This document shows positions 1 to 6,810 of a DNA stretch of 10,953 bases, piece by piece; within the stretch, counting starts at the first letter, position 1, and every line of letters begins with the position of its first letter. A program made the position numbers and the translations under genes. Origin of the DNA: an uncultured Actinomyces sp. (GTDB lineage: Bacteria > Actinomycetota > Actinomycetes > Actinomycetales > Actinomycetaceae); contig CALBAF010000018.1 of assembly GCA_937926415.1 (NCBI GenBank), positions 1-10,953 on the forward strand. Reading direction: 5' to 3'. Under the pieces are notes generated by a model, which was given only the letters and a program-made list of their open reading frames with translations, ran no database searches and was not told the origin of the DNA.

Positions 1-1
1 A

Positions 2-1111
2 CTACATCACCCGCTGCCTCCTCGAAACCGGCGGATTCAGACCCCAACTACACCCCCAATTATGAAGAGCCAGATTTCTTACAGTGCCCCCACTAGCGAG
101 CTGAGCAAACTGATACTGTACATTATCAGTTCTCAAACTATGATAGAGAAAATCAGGAATCCAATGGTCAGCCACATTGGATAGGATCAACCATCCATCG
201 TGAACACATCCTTCAATCTGAAGAATATATGGCCTGCCAAAACTCATCGAATTTGAAAGAATGAAATCTCCTGGGAGAACTTTTCGCGACTTCTCAGCAC
301 CAGCACTCGTAATACGCTCAGCAGTACTCGTAACAAACTTGCCTCGCGGATCAACATCTCCAATCTTAATCCAAGGAATACCATCACCCTGGGTTACATA
401 CTTCGAAATTGGGCGCGGCGAAGCTCCTCTGCTAATCGCAATAACATCACCGAGCTTAACCATTTCAACCGGACCGCGGGATGCCAGGGATTCATAGGAG
501 AGCAAGTGGTTACGGTAGTGCTCATACTGGGTCCGCCTTGCTTCCAGCTCCGCTTCCAGCTCCGCTTCCAGCGTCGTGAACTGATCCAATATTCTCACGA
601 TCTCTCGCTGCACTTCCAGCGGAGGAACCGGAATATCAATTTTGGATAAGTTCACAGCAGAGAGCTCAACAACTTTCGTCCCCTGGGCATACTTGCGTTT
701 TTTTAGAGCAAAGTCCTCAGTGCGGAGATAATAACTAAGAAAGACAGTATCAACCGCGAGAGAGCGCACCACAGTTGCATGGCCTCCCGTGACGCCCTCT
801 ACATCACCGAGCCACACAACCCCCTTACCTACATCTTCAAGATTCTCACTCGTATTGGCCACCACCAGATCACCTGGATACACACGAGTCAATTTATCTG
901 CATCTTCAGGAGCCAGATAGGCAGCCGCACACTTCGTTTGAATGCCATACTTCGTGAAGATATGACCATAGTGAATAGCAGGAATACCCTTATCAACAAA
1001 TAGCTTCTTCGGCATCCCACCGCCACGTTGCAAATCAGCGATCTCGCCAAGTGGCCGATATTCCACTCCGTCCGGGCACAGCTCCTTAATCAGCTCGGCG
1101 AGGCGGCTCAT
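2..1111 (-). CDS. hsdS: Type I restriction-modification specificity subunit HsdS, C-terminally truncated
   Basis: HsdS recognises the target DNA of a type I restriction-modification complex (HsdR2M2S) and positions two HsdM subunits. Seen in the 369-residue product: a first target-recognition domain (about residues 15-150), a central conserved spacer with IPVPPLEVQREIVRILDQF (about 160-178), an LEAE repeat (181-191), then a second target-recognition domain (about 215-347) with GDFILSNSMSFGRPYI and HDGWLIL motifs. Known HsdS proteins have a second copy of the IPVPPL...ILDQF segment after SGGTVRNL; here the frame instead runs into 22 unrelated residues (from about 348) and stops at TAG, so the distal conserved helix is missing. 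The ATG overlaps the hsdM stop (ATGA), which implies translational coupling. Both recognition domains look AT-richer than hsdM, typical of exchanged domains. The family call is firm; activity is doubtful. Confidence 0.9.
   Translation of the reverse strand: MSRLAELIKELCPDGVEYRPLGEIADLQRGGGMPKKLFVDKGIPAIHYGHIFTKYGIQTKCAAAYLAPEDADKLTRVYPGDLVVANTSENLEDVGKGVVWLGDVEGVTGGHATVVRSLAVDTVFLSYYLRTEDFALKKRKYAQGTKVVELSAVNLSKIDIPVPPLEVQREIVRILDQFTTLEAELEAELEARRTQYEHYRNHLLSYESLASRGPVEMVKLGDVIAISRGASPRPISKYVTQGDGIPWIKIGDVDPRGKFVTSTAERITSAGAEKSRKVLPGDFILSNSMSFGRPYILQIEGCVHDGWLILSNVADHWIPDFLYHSLRTDNVQYQFAQLASGGTVRNLALHNWGCSWGLNPPVSRRQRVM
540..572 (-). repeat. 12-bp tandem repeat in the hsdS central spacer (LEAE units)
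   Basis: Two full copies of GCTTCCAGCTCC (540-551, 552-563) are followed by the first nine bases of a third (564-572). On the coding strand they read LEAE-LEAE-LEA inside the helical spacer between the two target-recognition domains. In EcoR124I and EcoR124/3 (established knowledge) two versus three TAEL repeats at the equivalent place change the spacing of the recognised bipartite target. Copy-number change here would keep the frame and could do the same; that is inference. Confidence 0.85.
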
Positions 1112-2181
1112 TGGTCGGCCTCCAGTTCTGCGACGATCGCGTCGATGGAGGCGCGCAGCGCCTGCTGGCGCTCCACGATGCCGGCGATCCGAGTATTCAG
1201 CTCGACGATGTCCACCTGCTCGCGCGTGTCCTCGGGCTCGACGTAGGAGGACACCGACAGGTTCCAGTCATTGGCCTTAATGTCGTCGATGGACACCAGG
1301 GCGGCCACATGGTCCACGGCCTGGCGCTCGGACACGAGGGAAAGGATTCGCTGCTGGTTCTCCGCCGTCAGGCGATTCTTGTTTCCCTCACGCACGCACT
1401 CGGCGGACGCGTCCACGAAGAGCACGCTGTGATCGTGGCGCGCCTTCTTGAGCACGATGATGCAGGTCGCGATCGTCGTCCCGAAAAACAGGTCCGGCGG
1501 CAGCTGGATAACCGCGTGCACAAAGTTGTTTTCCACCAGGTATTTGCGGATCTTCCCCTCGGCGGCTCCGCGGTACAGGACGCCCGGAAACTCGACGATC
1601 GCGGCAGTTCCACCCTCGGCCAGCCAGTGCAGCATGTGCATAGTGAAGGCCAGGTCCGCCTTGGACTTGGGGGCCAGCACGCCCGCAGGCGCGAAGCGCG
1701 GGTCGTTAATGAGAGCGATGTCGTCCTTGCCCACCCACTTCGTCGAATACGGAGGGTTCGAGACGATCGCGTCGAACGGCTGATCGTCCCAGTGGGCCGG
1801 TTCCGTCAGGGTGTCGCCCAGCGCGATGTCAAAGTTCGAGAAGTTGACGTCGTGCAGGAACATGTTGATGCGGCACAGGTTGTACGTCGTCAGGTTGATC
1901 TCCTGGCCGAAATACTGACGGCTGCTCGACGGCCCGAGAAGCTTCGCGAACTTCAGGAGCAGGGACCCCGAGCCCGCGCACGGGTCGTACACGCGCGTGA
2001 CGTCGGAGCGCCCATCCAGGGCGAGGGTCGCGAGAACCTCGGCGACCTCCTGGGGCGTGTAGAACTCGCCGCCCGATTTACCCGCGCTCGAGGCATACAT
2101 GGTCATCAGGTACTCGTAGGCATCACCGAAGGCATCGATCTGCGGCAGCACCGTGCTCCAGAGGCAGATCGCCGACAGCAT
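1108..2181 (-). CDS. HsdM C-terminal fragment (N6-adenine methyltransferase domain)
   Basis: This frame carries the catalytic half of HsdM. Seen: AGKSGGEFYTPQEV (about residues 33-46), SAM-binding motif I as DPCAGSGSLL (66-75), and catalytic motif IV as NPPY (142-145), the N6-adenine signature. They are followed by KADLAFTMHMLHWL and the LPPDLFFGTTIATCIIVLKK block, then a helical tail ending ELEADQ. The nominal ATG at 2181 lies before the homologous part, which begins at residue 15 (IDAFGDAYEYL); residues 1-14 read the neighbouring frame. I see no convincing ribosome binding site for it, so separate translation is uncertain. All catalytic motifs are intact, which suggests recent disruption. 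Confidence 0.7.
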   Translation of the reverse strand: MLSAICLWSTVLPQIDAFGDAYEYLMTMYASSAGKSGGEFYTPQEVAEVLATLALDGRSDVTRVYDPCAGSGSLLLKFAKLLGPSSSRQYFGQEINLTTYNLCRINMFLHDVNFSNFDIALGDTLTEPAHWDDQPFDAIVSNPPYSTKWVGKDDIALINDPRFAPAGVLAPKSKADLAFTMHMLHWLAEGGTAAIVEFPGVLYRGAAEGKIRKYLVENNFVHAVIQLPPDLFFGTTIATCIIVLKKARHDHSVLFVDASAECVREGNKNRLTAENQQRILSLVSERQAVDHVAALVSIDDIKANDWNLSVSSYVEPEDTREQVDIVELNTRIAGIVERQQALRASIDAIVAELEADQ

Positions 2182-2689
2182 CCATGATCTTGACGAGCTT
2201 CGCGTTGCGCTGGGCGACCGTGTTCCCGAGCTTCGTGGAGTTCACGTCCACGTCGTCGAAGAGGCCACGCAGATCCGACTCGGATCCGCTGCCCCGCGCC
2301 GAGTTTTCGATGAAGCGGAAGGCGTAGGAGAGGGTCTCGTTCAGGTTCTCGTCACCGGCAGCCCGAGCGCGCACGTTTCCAAACAGGTCGGAGGGGCGAA
2401 TAAAGAAGCCCTTTTCCTTGACGATGCCTTCGCGCGCCGCCTCCGCGTCCTCATTGCTGAGGGACGCGTAATCGAAGGCCGCGGCCTCTTCGGGGCTTCC
2501 ACCTTCAGCGAGGATCGCCTCGCGCTCGGAGGCGTTCACGTAGTCCGTCAGGTTCTCCGAGATGAAGCGGTAGAACAGGAAGCCCAGGACGTAACTCTTA
2601 AAGTCCCACCCGTCCACGCTGCCGCGCAGGTCGTTGGCGATGCGCCAGATTGTCTTATGCAGCTCGGCTCGCTCGATCACTGCCGCCAC
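2123..2689 (-). CDS. HsdM N-terminal fragment (HsdM_N helical domain)
   Basis: This 188-residue frame holds the 5' part of hsdM. Its LHKTIWRIANDLRG...YVLGFLFYRFISENL pattern (residues 10-47) is the typical start of type I M subunits, the helical domain contacting HsdS and DNA. The GFFIRPSDLF and LNETLSYAF segments (95-123) and the DVDVNSTKLG segment (147-155) also match the family. Homology ends at LPL (175-177); the last 11 residues (EHGAAADRCLR) are out-of-frame sequence before a TGA. Alone it lacks the SAM-binding and catalytic motifs, so it could not methylate. It starts at GTG, 172 bp after the upstream 701-codon gene on the same strand. Confidence 0.7.
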   Translation of the reverse strand: MAAVIERAELHKTIWRIANDLRGSVDGWDFKSYVLGFLFYRFISENLTDYVNASEREAILAEGGSPEEAAAFDYASLSNEDAEAAREGIVKEKGFFIRPSDLFGNVRARAAGDENLNETLSYAFRFIENSARGSGSESDLRGLFDDVDVNSTKLGNTVAQRNAKLVKIMDAVGDLPLEHGAAADRCLR

Positions 2690-2861
2690 TGTGCCCTCTT
2701 TCCTGAGGCGAGGAGCTACGGCACCCCTCGCTAATCACTTGCTCATTACTCAACGTTCGATCGCCGATGTACGCGGGCGAGTCATGTGGCCTAGCTTACT
2801 GCATAAGCGACCAGCTGGGAGCTATGACGCACGCTATTTCCACCCACCCCAGCCCCGATGC
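2690..2861. other. Intergenic leader of hsdM
   Basis: This 172-bp gap between the stop of the 701-codon gene and the hsdM start has no credible coding frame and looks AT-richer than hsdM. It contains a short inverted repeat, GCTTA-CTGCA-TAAGC (2794-2808), that could be an operator or a weak hairpin. No clear -35/-10 pair was found and there is no T-rich terminator, so hsdM could be read from its own weak promoter or from the upstream gene. Confidence 0.4.
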
Positions 2862-4967
2862 TCAGTTGGTCTTCGTGTTCGTCAGGTGACGCCCGATATA
2901 GCCGATGTAGACCTTGTGCGTCTTTGTCGTATCCGGGTAGTAGTGCATACGCGGCGCGTTCTGGTCGCAGTGGGTGGGCGCAAAGTGCGCCCACATCTCT
3001 ATCTCACCGCGAGAGTCAACCTCCGCGGGGACCGGCCTGGTGCGTTCCCTGCGCATCTTCTCGTTCCCCTTCACGGTTTCACTCTCATTCGATTTATGAC
3101 GCGAGGCAGAACAGGTGCGGTACCCGTCCGGCGGATTTGCCAGGTAGTCGTGGACGTTTCCACCCGAAAAATCACCAGCCTCACGCGCTCGCATATAGTC
3201 GCGCAGGACGAGGATGTAGTTCCAGAATTCGGCGGCGTAGCGTCCACTATCAAGAGCGTCAAGTTTCAGAATGTCATCAATCATCGCATCGGGTTCGCTC
3301 AGGACGACGTATCTCGTCACTGACTCGTACCCTCCCTCCGTCATTCGATCAAAGAGCTCCGACATGCTCTGCGGGGTGTTGTCCAACTGCTCCTCAACGA
3401 AGTCGCGCTCACTGTCCTTCGCGTCGGGGTTCTTCAACTTCCATTCAAGGAAGCGATTCCTCTTACTGAGAGCTTCTCTCTCCGCCTGCGCCTCGCGTAA
3501 CTCGCTCTCAAGCTCCCCCTTATGCAACAGCAACTCGGACTTTTCCTCACTGTCACGAACCGTCTCATCGAGACGATCCTCTGTGGCAGCCAGCTGATCG
3601 CGCAACCTGTCGCACTGGGTCGCAAGCTCCGAGTGAGCCTCATTCATTGCGTCCAGGCCGCTCGAGAGGGCGGCGACACCGCTCTCCAGCTCGGTGTGCG
3701 AACGCGGATTAAATGACGGCAAGAAGCGGCGGATCAGGCGGCGTAGTGGCTCGTACCACGCCAGGTGTCGGGACTCGCTACGCTGCGGCGCTGGCTCGGC
3801 AACCATTGCCCTACCGTTCGCCTCGGATACAGGCTCCCCAGGTGCAGCCTTCTCCGGCTTCACCAGTTCAGGCTTCCTCGACTCCTCGACCGGCAGCACC
3901 GTCTCGTGAGAGAGCGCGGACAGAGACTCGGCGACCCGCTGGCGCACCCTCTCGTCGAGGAGCTCCACCGTCCTTGTCACTTCGCGCAGCGGATAGAACG
4001 TGGGCACCGTAAGGCGTTTCTTGTCTAGGGGTGCTTGCGCGCGGCGCAGTTCCTTGTCCAGACCGTTTTCCCACAGGTATTCGCAGGGGGTCCGCGCGAT
4101 AATCGCCGACAGTTCAGGGCGAAAACGCTTTTTCTTCTCGTCATAGCCGCGCAGGAGCGTAGGAGCGGTAAGAACTCGGTGACGAAGCCTGTCCGTAGGC
4201 TCCTCCGGATTAAATCCGGGCAGGTAGGTGCGCAGACTCCCCTTAGGCATGCCACACCCCTGCCCAATTCCAGCGCGGAACTCACGGTAGGCGTCGGGTG
4301 TGAGGAGGAAGTAGGACGCACAGCCGAGCGAGTCCTGCGTCAACGAACCAAGAATTTCCTTCCATCGACATTCCGCCACGAGGTCCCCTTCTGTGCTCCC
4401 GTCCGTGAGCGGCGCGGCCACGACGACGGAGGCACGCCTGCGTTCGTCACGGATCCAGCCGATCAACTCCTCAACCTGACGGTCGTCGGAGATGGATTGC
4501 AGAGATTCCGACAGCGGCATCCCGCGGTCATAGCAGTGGCCCTCACTGATGAGATCGCGCACCAGCCGCGGGGGCTTCGCGTCCCATTCACTGTCGCGTG
4601 GTGGGGTGACCTCGATCCAGACCACATCCCGATAGTGTGACTCTTTGGTCGCGTGCATGGCGAAGACTCGCGTCGTCCACTGCTGGTGGCCATCGCCTGT
4701 GCGTTCGACCATTTCGAGGAGTTGACGTTCGTAGTGCTTGTCCTCGGACGTCTCCGTTAGTTTCGTCGCGACGATATCGGCGATGTCCCCCCACCGGGAT
4801 GTCAGCTCACCGAATCGGTAGATACCCTCCTCGTCGCACTCAATGCGCGCACTCCTCCCCTCCAGTGGGTACTTGTTATGCGCCCACTCGTGAAAGAGTC
4901 GGTCGGCGGTGAGCAGAGCGCCTTCCTTGCCGTCCAGTTCCACAATTGCCCTGTAGCCACGCGCCAT
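2862..4967 (-). CDS. Unknown 701-residue coiled-coil protein beside the type I R-M locus
   Basis: I do not recognise a named family. Seen: an N-terminal globular part (about 1-350) with the blocks VVWIEVTPP (115-123), SVVVAAPL (180-187) and RTYLPGFNPEEPTDRLRHRVL (247-266). Next is a Pro/Glu-rich linker (about 355-400) and a basic patch, RRLIRRFLPSF (409-419). A long charged coiled coil follows (about 425-515), then a C-terminal domain (about 536-701) that looks like the best conserved part: FWNYILVLRDY, ESETV (627-631), RPVPAEVDSRG (644-654), PRMHYYPDTT (672-681) and VYIGYIGRHLTNTKTN (686-701). From memory, actinobacterial proteins of unknown function share such endings and the RTYLPG...RHRVL block; I could not check this. 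There is no signal peptide, membrane helix, Walker A motif or clear nuclease motif, so it is probably cytosolic. The ATG has GGGAG 7 bases upstream. It lies 172 bp before hsdM on the same strand, so a defence role is possible but unproven. Confidence 0.8.
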   Translation of the reverse strand: MARGYRAIVELDGKEGALLTADRLFHEWAHNKYPLEGRSARIECDEEGIYRFGELTSRWGDIADIVATKLTETSEDKHYERQLLEMVERTGDGHQQWTTRVFAMHATKESHYRDVVWIEVTPPRDSEWDAKPPRLVRDLISEGHCYDRGMPLSESLQSISDDRQVEELIGWIRDERRRASVVVAAPLTDGSTEGDLVAECRWKEILGSLTQDSLGCASYFLLTPDAYREFRAGIGQGCGMPKGSLRTYLPGFNPEEPTDRLRHRVLTAPTLLRGYDEKKKRFRPELSAIIARTPCEYLWENGLDKELRRAQAPLDKKRLTVPTFYPLREVTRTVELLDERVRQRVAESLSALSHETVLPVEESRKPELVKPEKAAPGEPVSEANGRAMVAEPAPQRSESRHLAWYEPLRRLIRRFLPSFNPRSHTELESGVAALSSGLDAMNEAHSELATQCDRLRDQLAATEDRLDETVRDSEEKSELLLHKGELESELREAQAEREALSKRNRFLEWKLKNPDAKDSERDFVEEQLDNTPQSMSELFDRMTEGGYESVTRYVVLSEPDAMIDDILKLDALDSGRYAAEFWNYILVLRDYMRAREAGDFSGGNVHDYLANPPDGYRTCSASRHKSNESETVKGNEKMRRERTRPVPAEVDSRGEIEMWAHFAPTHCDQNAPRMHYYPDTTKTHKVYIGYIGRHLTNTKTN

Positions 4968-5082
4968 CGCATTACTCCCAGTTCGACGTTGTTAGAAGCA
5001 ATATGTGGACCAGCTTACATCTACCGAATAACCACGACAGCAAAATGAAGCCACGAATCTCGTTCGTTACCCGTATGCAAAA

Positions 5083-5114
5083 CCCGGCCTCGTCAATCCA
5101 TGAACGAGGCCGGG
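5083..5114 (-). terminator. Rho-independent terminator of the membrane-protein gene at 5146-6051
   Basis: Perfect 11-bp stem, CCCGGCCTCGT (5083-5093) with ACGAGGCCGGG (5104-5114), and a 10-base loop. In the minus-strand transcript it is followed by UUUU (5079-5082). It lies 31 bp past the stop codon. The stem nearly repeats that at 6151-6194. Confidence 0.85.
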
Positions 5115-5145
5115 GCCGAGTCGCGCTCAGGCGAGCAGTACGGGT

Positions 5146-6051
5146 TCAACGCTTGTGCCAGCCGAGCGCCATCATCGCTTCTTCACGCGCCTCAGGGCTG
5201 GACAGTCGGTCGAGCGCACCCGGCGTCGTCTGGTAGTAGGCGAGCAGGCTCCGCACACGCGACGGCTGAATCCGCAGGCTCGTGAACACGACGAGGCATT
5301 CGATGTCCTGCCCCGCACTGATCAGCAGGCTCTTGCGGTTATTGCGCTGCCCAATCACAGTGGGCCGGTCACGCCACGGGATCGAGTAGTGTATGCCGCC
5401 CTTGCCCCACAGGTCCACACTCTGCTGGCTGACGACGATGCACTCGCGACTCTGCGGCCCACCGATCTTGCTCAGCAAATAGAGAACGACGACCACGGCC
5501 GTCAGCGTGCCACCACGAGCGAAACTCCTGATATCGGTATCCACACTGAACAGTTGCGAGTAGAAGAAACACACTCCAGCCACGGCGGCAAGGAGGGCTT
5601 CAAAGACACGCAGGAACATCCTGGTGCCGCTGGGACGCACGACGACCGTCCCTTCGGATGTAGATACGATGCTGACGAGCCAGCGCGACCAGCTTGCTTC
5701 CGTCACTCCCAGCAACAGGCAGACAACGGCACCGATGATCACGGCCGCCATGTAGAGCCACCCGTCGCCCTTGATGCCCACCGACATGAAGAACGCGGCG
5801 CATGTCAGCCCGATACCCCAGATGAGCCAACGCCCACGCGATCTTCCATCGTTGTCTGTGACCTCGTTGAAGGTGCCGTAGTTGGGCCTCGTCATCTGAG
5901 CGCCGGGGTACCCCGCAGGAGCCGGTGTGTGTGTCCCTTGGTTCCACGCGAAATTCGGCCCGGGCACCGGCTGCGCGGCGCCGGCCTGCGCAGCGGGTAC
6001 GCTCCCGGCAGCTACGTTGTTGTCACCCGTGGGTGGCGCGAACTTGTTCAT
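5146..6051 (-). CDS. Four-helix membrane protein with Pro/Gly-rich N-terminus and soluble C-terminal domain
   Basis: Unknown function, 301 residues from the chosen start. Seen: a disordered Pro/Ala/Gly-rich N-terminus (1-70), two adjacent hydrophobic helices (about 75-93 and 98-116), a polar segment with SEGTVVVRPSGTRMFLR (about 131-148), two more helices (about 149-168 and 181-196), and a soluble tail (200-301). The tail pattern CIVVSQQSVDLWGKGGIHYSIPWRD resembles the beta-strand-then-IPW pattern of bacterial PH-like (bPH) domains, a suggestion only. The frame is open to a GTG at 6087, but the ATG at 6051 is preferred because AGGAGAGGA lies 5 bases before it. The termini are probably cytoplasmic. 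It is a single gene with its own terminator. Confidence 0.8.
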   Translation of the reverse strand: MNKFAPPTGDNNVAAGSVPAAQAGAAQPVPGPNFAWNQGTHTPAPAGYPGAQMTRPNYGTFNEVTDNDGRSRGRWLIWGIGLTCAAFFMSVGIKGDGWLYMAAVIIGAVVCLLLGVTEASWSRWLVSIVSTSEGTVVVRPSGTRMFLRVFEALLAAVAGVCFFYSQLFSVDTDIRSFARGGTLTAVVVVLYLLSKIGGPQSRECIVVSQQSVDLWGKGGIHYSIPWRDRPTVIGQRNNRKSLLISAGQDIECLVVFTSLRIQPSRVRSLLAYYQTTPGALDRLSSPEAREEAMMALGWHKR

Positions 6052-6056
6052 GCGCG

Positions 6057-6065
6057 TCCTCTCCT
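6057..6065 (-). promoter_or_regulatory. Ribosome binding site fixing the start at 6051
   Basis: AGGAGAGGA on the minus strand with a 5-base spacer to ATG at 6049-6051. The alternative GTG at 6087 would add 12 residues and place this site inside the coding region. Confidence 0.7.
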
Positions 6066-6150
6066 GCTGTACGGCGCCCGAGGGCACTCACGCGCCCAGC
6101 CTATCGCGTGCCCGCTCCCCCACCACAATCTGCCGTTCCTGTGCACAAGA

Positions 6151-6194
6151 CTCGGCCCCGGCCTCGTTCATGAATCGACGAGGCCGGGGCCGAG
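6151..6194 (-). terminator. Strong hairpin terminator after the 116-residue protein gene
   Basis: Perfect 17-bp stem, CTCGGCCCCGGCCTCGT (6151-6167) with its exact complement (6178-6194), and a 10-base loop. It begins 19 bp past the stop at 6213 on the minus strand. The trailing sequence is only TCTTGT, so termination relies on the stem. Confidence 0.75.
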
Positions 6195-6212
6195 CCTGAC
6201 GCTCGTCCGCCG

Positions 6213-6563
6213 TCAGGAGCGCTGGACCTCCACGGCGGTCGTCTGCGCGAGGTTGGACAGAGCGGTCACGAACTGCGCAATCATCTTGCGGTTACGGCTG
6301 TCCTGCATGAGGTTGGGCAGGCCCTTGGTCGTGCAGGTAACCTCGACGACGGTGCTGCCCTCGGAGGGGATGAAGCCCACGATGATGTTCTCGCCCCAGG
6401 ACGTGAAGCCCATCGGGGTGTCGAAGGTGACAACTTGGCGGTTGGGATCGGCGAGGGTCACGGTCGCCTTCGGAACGGACTGCGCGGCCGGGGTGGCGAG
6501 CGGGAACAGCTGCTCGAACGGAACGGCGAACTGGAATGCCTGCGTCGTGGAACGCATACCCAT
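6213..6563 (-). CDS. Small cytosolic protein of unknown function, 116 residues
   Basis: No signal peptide or membrane helix is visible. The product reads as alternating strands with a C-terminal helix: STTQAFQFAVPFEQLFPLA (5-23), VTLADPNRQVVTFDTPMGFTSWGENIIVGFI (35-65), STVVEVTCTT (69-78), then a helical end with DSRNRKMIAQFVTALSNL. The order of a strand with F/MGFTSWGE, then VVEV, then a basic helix ending in FL/ALxxL resembles DUF1499-like small domains; this is weak recall. The start is well supported, AAGGAG being 8 bases before ATG. It is monocistronic by layout: a hairpin follows, and the upstream lipoprotein gene has its own terminator. Confidence 0.75.
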   Translation of the reverse strand: MGMRSTTQAFQFAVPFEQLFPLATPAAQSVPKATVTLADPNRQVVTFDTPMGFTSWGENIIVGFIPSEGSTVVEVTCTTKGLPNLMQDSRNRKMIAQFVTALSNLAQTTAVEVQRS

Positions 6564-6761
6564 GGGAGTGTCTCCTTAAAGATCTCAGTTATCTCGGATA
6601 CGCGCGATCGGCTCGCGTGCGCACCGGCGAAGAAGGGGCCACGCGCACCGACGCGGTCGCCTCAGTGTGACGCTGCGGGTGCGCGACTTCTTCCAGCTGG
6701 TTCAGCCTAGCAGCACGCGCCCAAATCTCATATTCGCTTCCGTTGGCGCTCATACAAAAGA

Positions 6762-6791
6762 CTGCCGGGCACCCTCACGGGCACCCGGCAG
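6762..6791 (-). terminator. Rho-independent terminator of the DUF4232 lipoprotein gene
   Basis: Stem CTGCCGGG (6762-6769) with CCCGGCAG (6784-6791), plus three inner CCC/GGG pairs after a 2-base mismatch. The minus-strand transcript continues UCUUUUG (6755-6761), a good U-tract. It lies 19 bp past the stop at 6811. Confidence 0.8.
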
Positions 6792-6810
6792 CGTCGCGTC
6801 TACGGAATCA

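Larger units (their letters stand above)
1108..2689 (-). pseudogene. hsdM: Type I DNA methyltransferase subunit HsdM, split by a frameshift
   Basis: HsdM transfers a methyl group from S-adenosylmethionine to N6 of adenine in the target chosen by HsdS, and is also needed for restriction. The N-terminal helical domain (HsdM_N type) and the catalytic domain are both present but in different frames. The first frame is homologous up to DAVGDLPL; the other resumes at IDAFGDAYEYLM. The 19 bases between these motifs (2140-2158) are not a multiple of three, so a 1-base gain or a 2-base loss separates them. Rejoined, the protein would be about 526 residues, normal for HsdM. GTG start with GAGGG upstream (CTCAGGAAAGAGGGCACA-GTG). 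It precedes hsdS with an ATGA overlap. It may be a true pseudogene, a reversible switch or a sequencing error; the bases alone cannot tell. Confidence 0.85.

Noticed and set aside
540..572. CRISPR-like short repeats
   Set aside because: The units are contiguous, in frame and only 12 bp long, with no unique spacers.
2140..2158. Programmed ribosomal frameshift in hsdM
   Set aside because: There is no slippery heptamer or homopolymer at the junction, and HsdM is not known to be made by programmed frameshifting.
1111..2187. Long plus-strand open frame (358 codons) opposite hsdM
   Set aside because: It mirrors the hsdM coding frame, is rich in Arg, Val, Gly and His as antisense reading of GC-rich genes is, and has no family pattern.
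5155..6579. Long plus-strand open frame (474 codons) across 5155-6579
   Set aside because: It runs through two minus-strand genes and both hairpin terminators, and its translation is low-complexity without any domain pattern.
6642..6685. CGCGCACC...GGTGCGCG complementary arms upstream of the 116-residue protein gene
   Set aside because: Only 8 bp with a 28-base loop in very GC-rich DNA, so chance is a good explanation.
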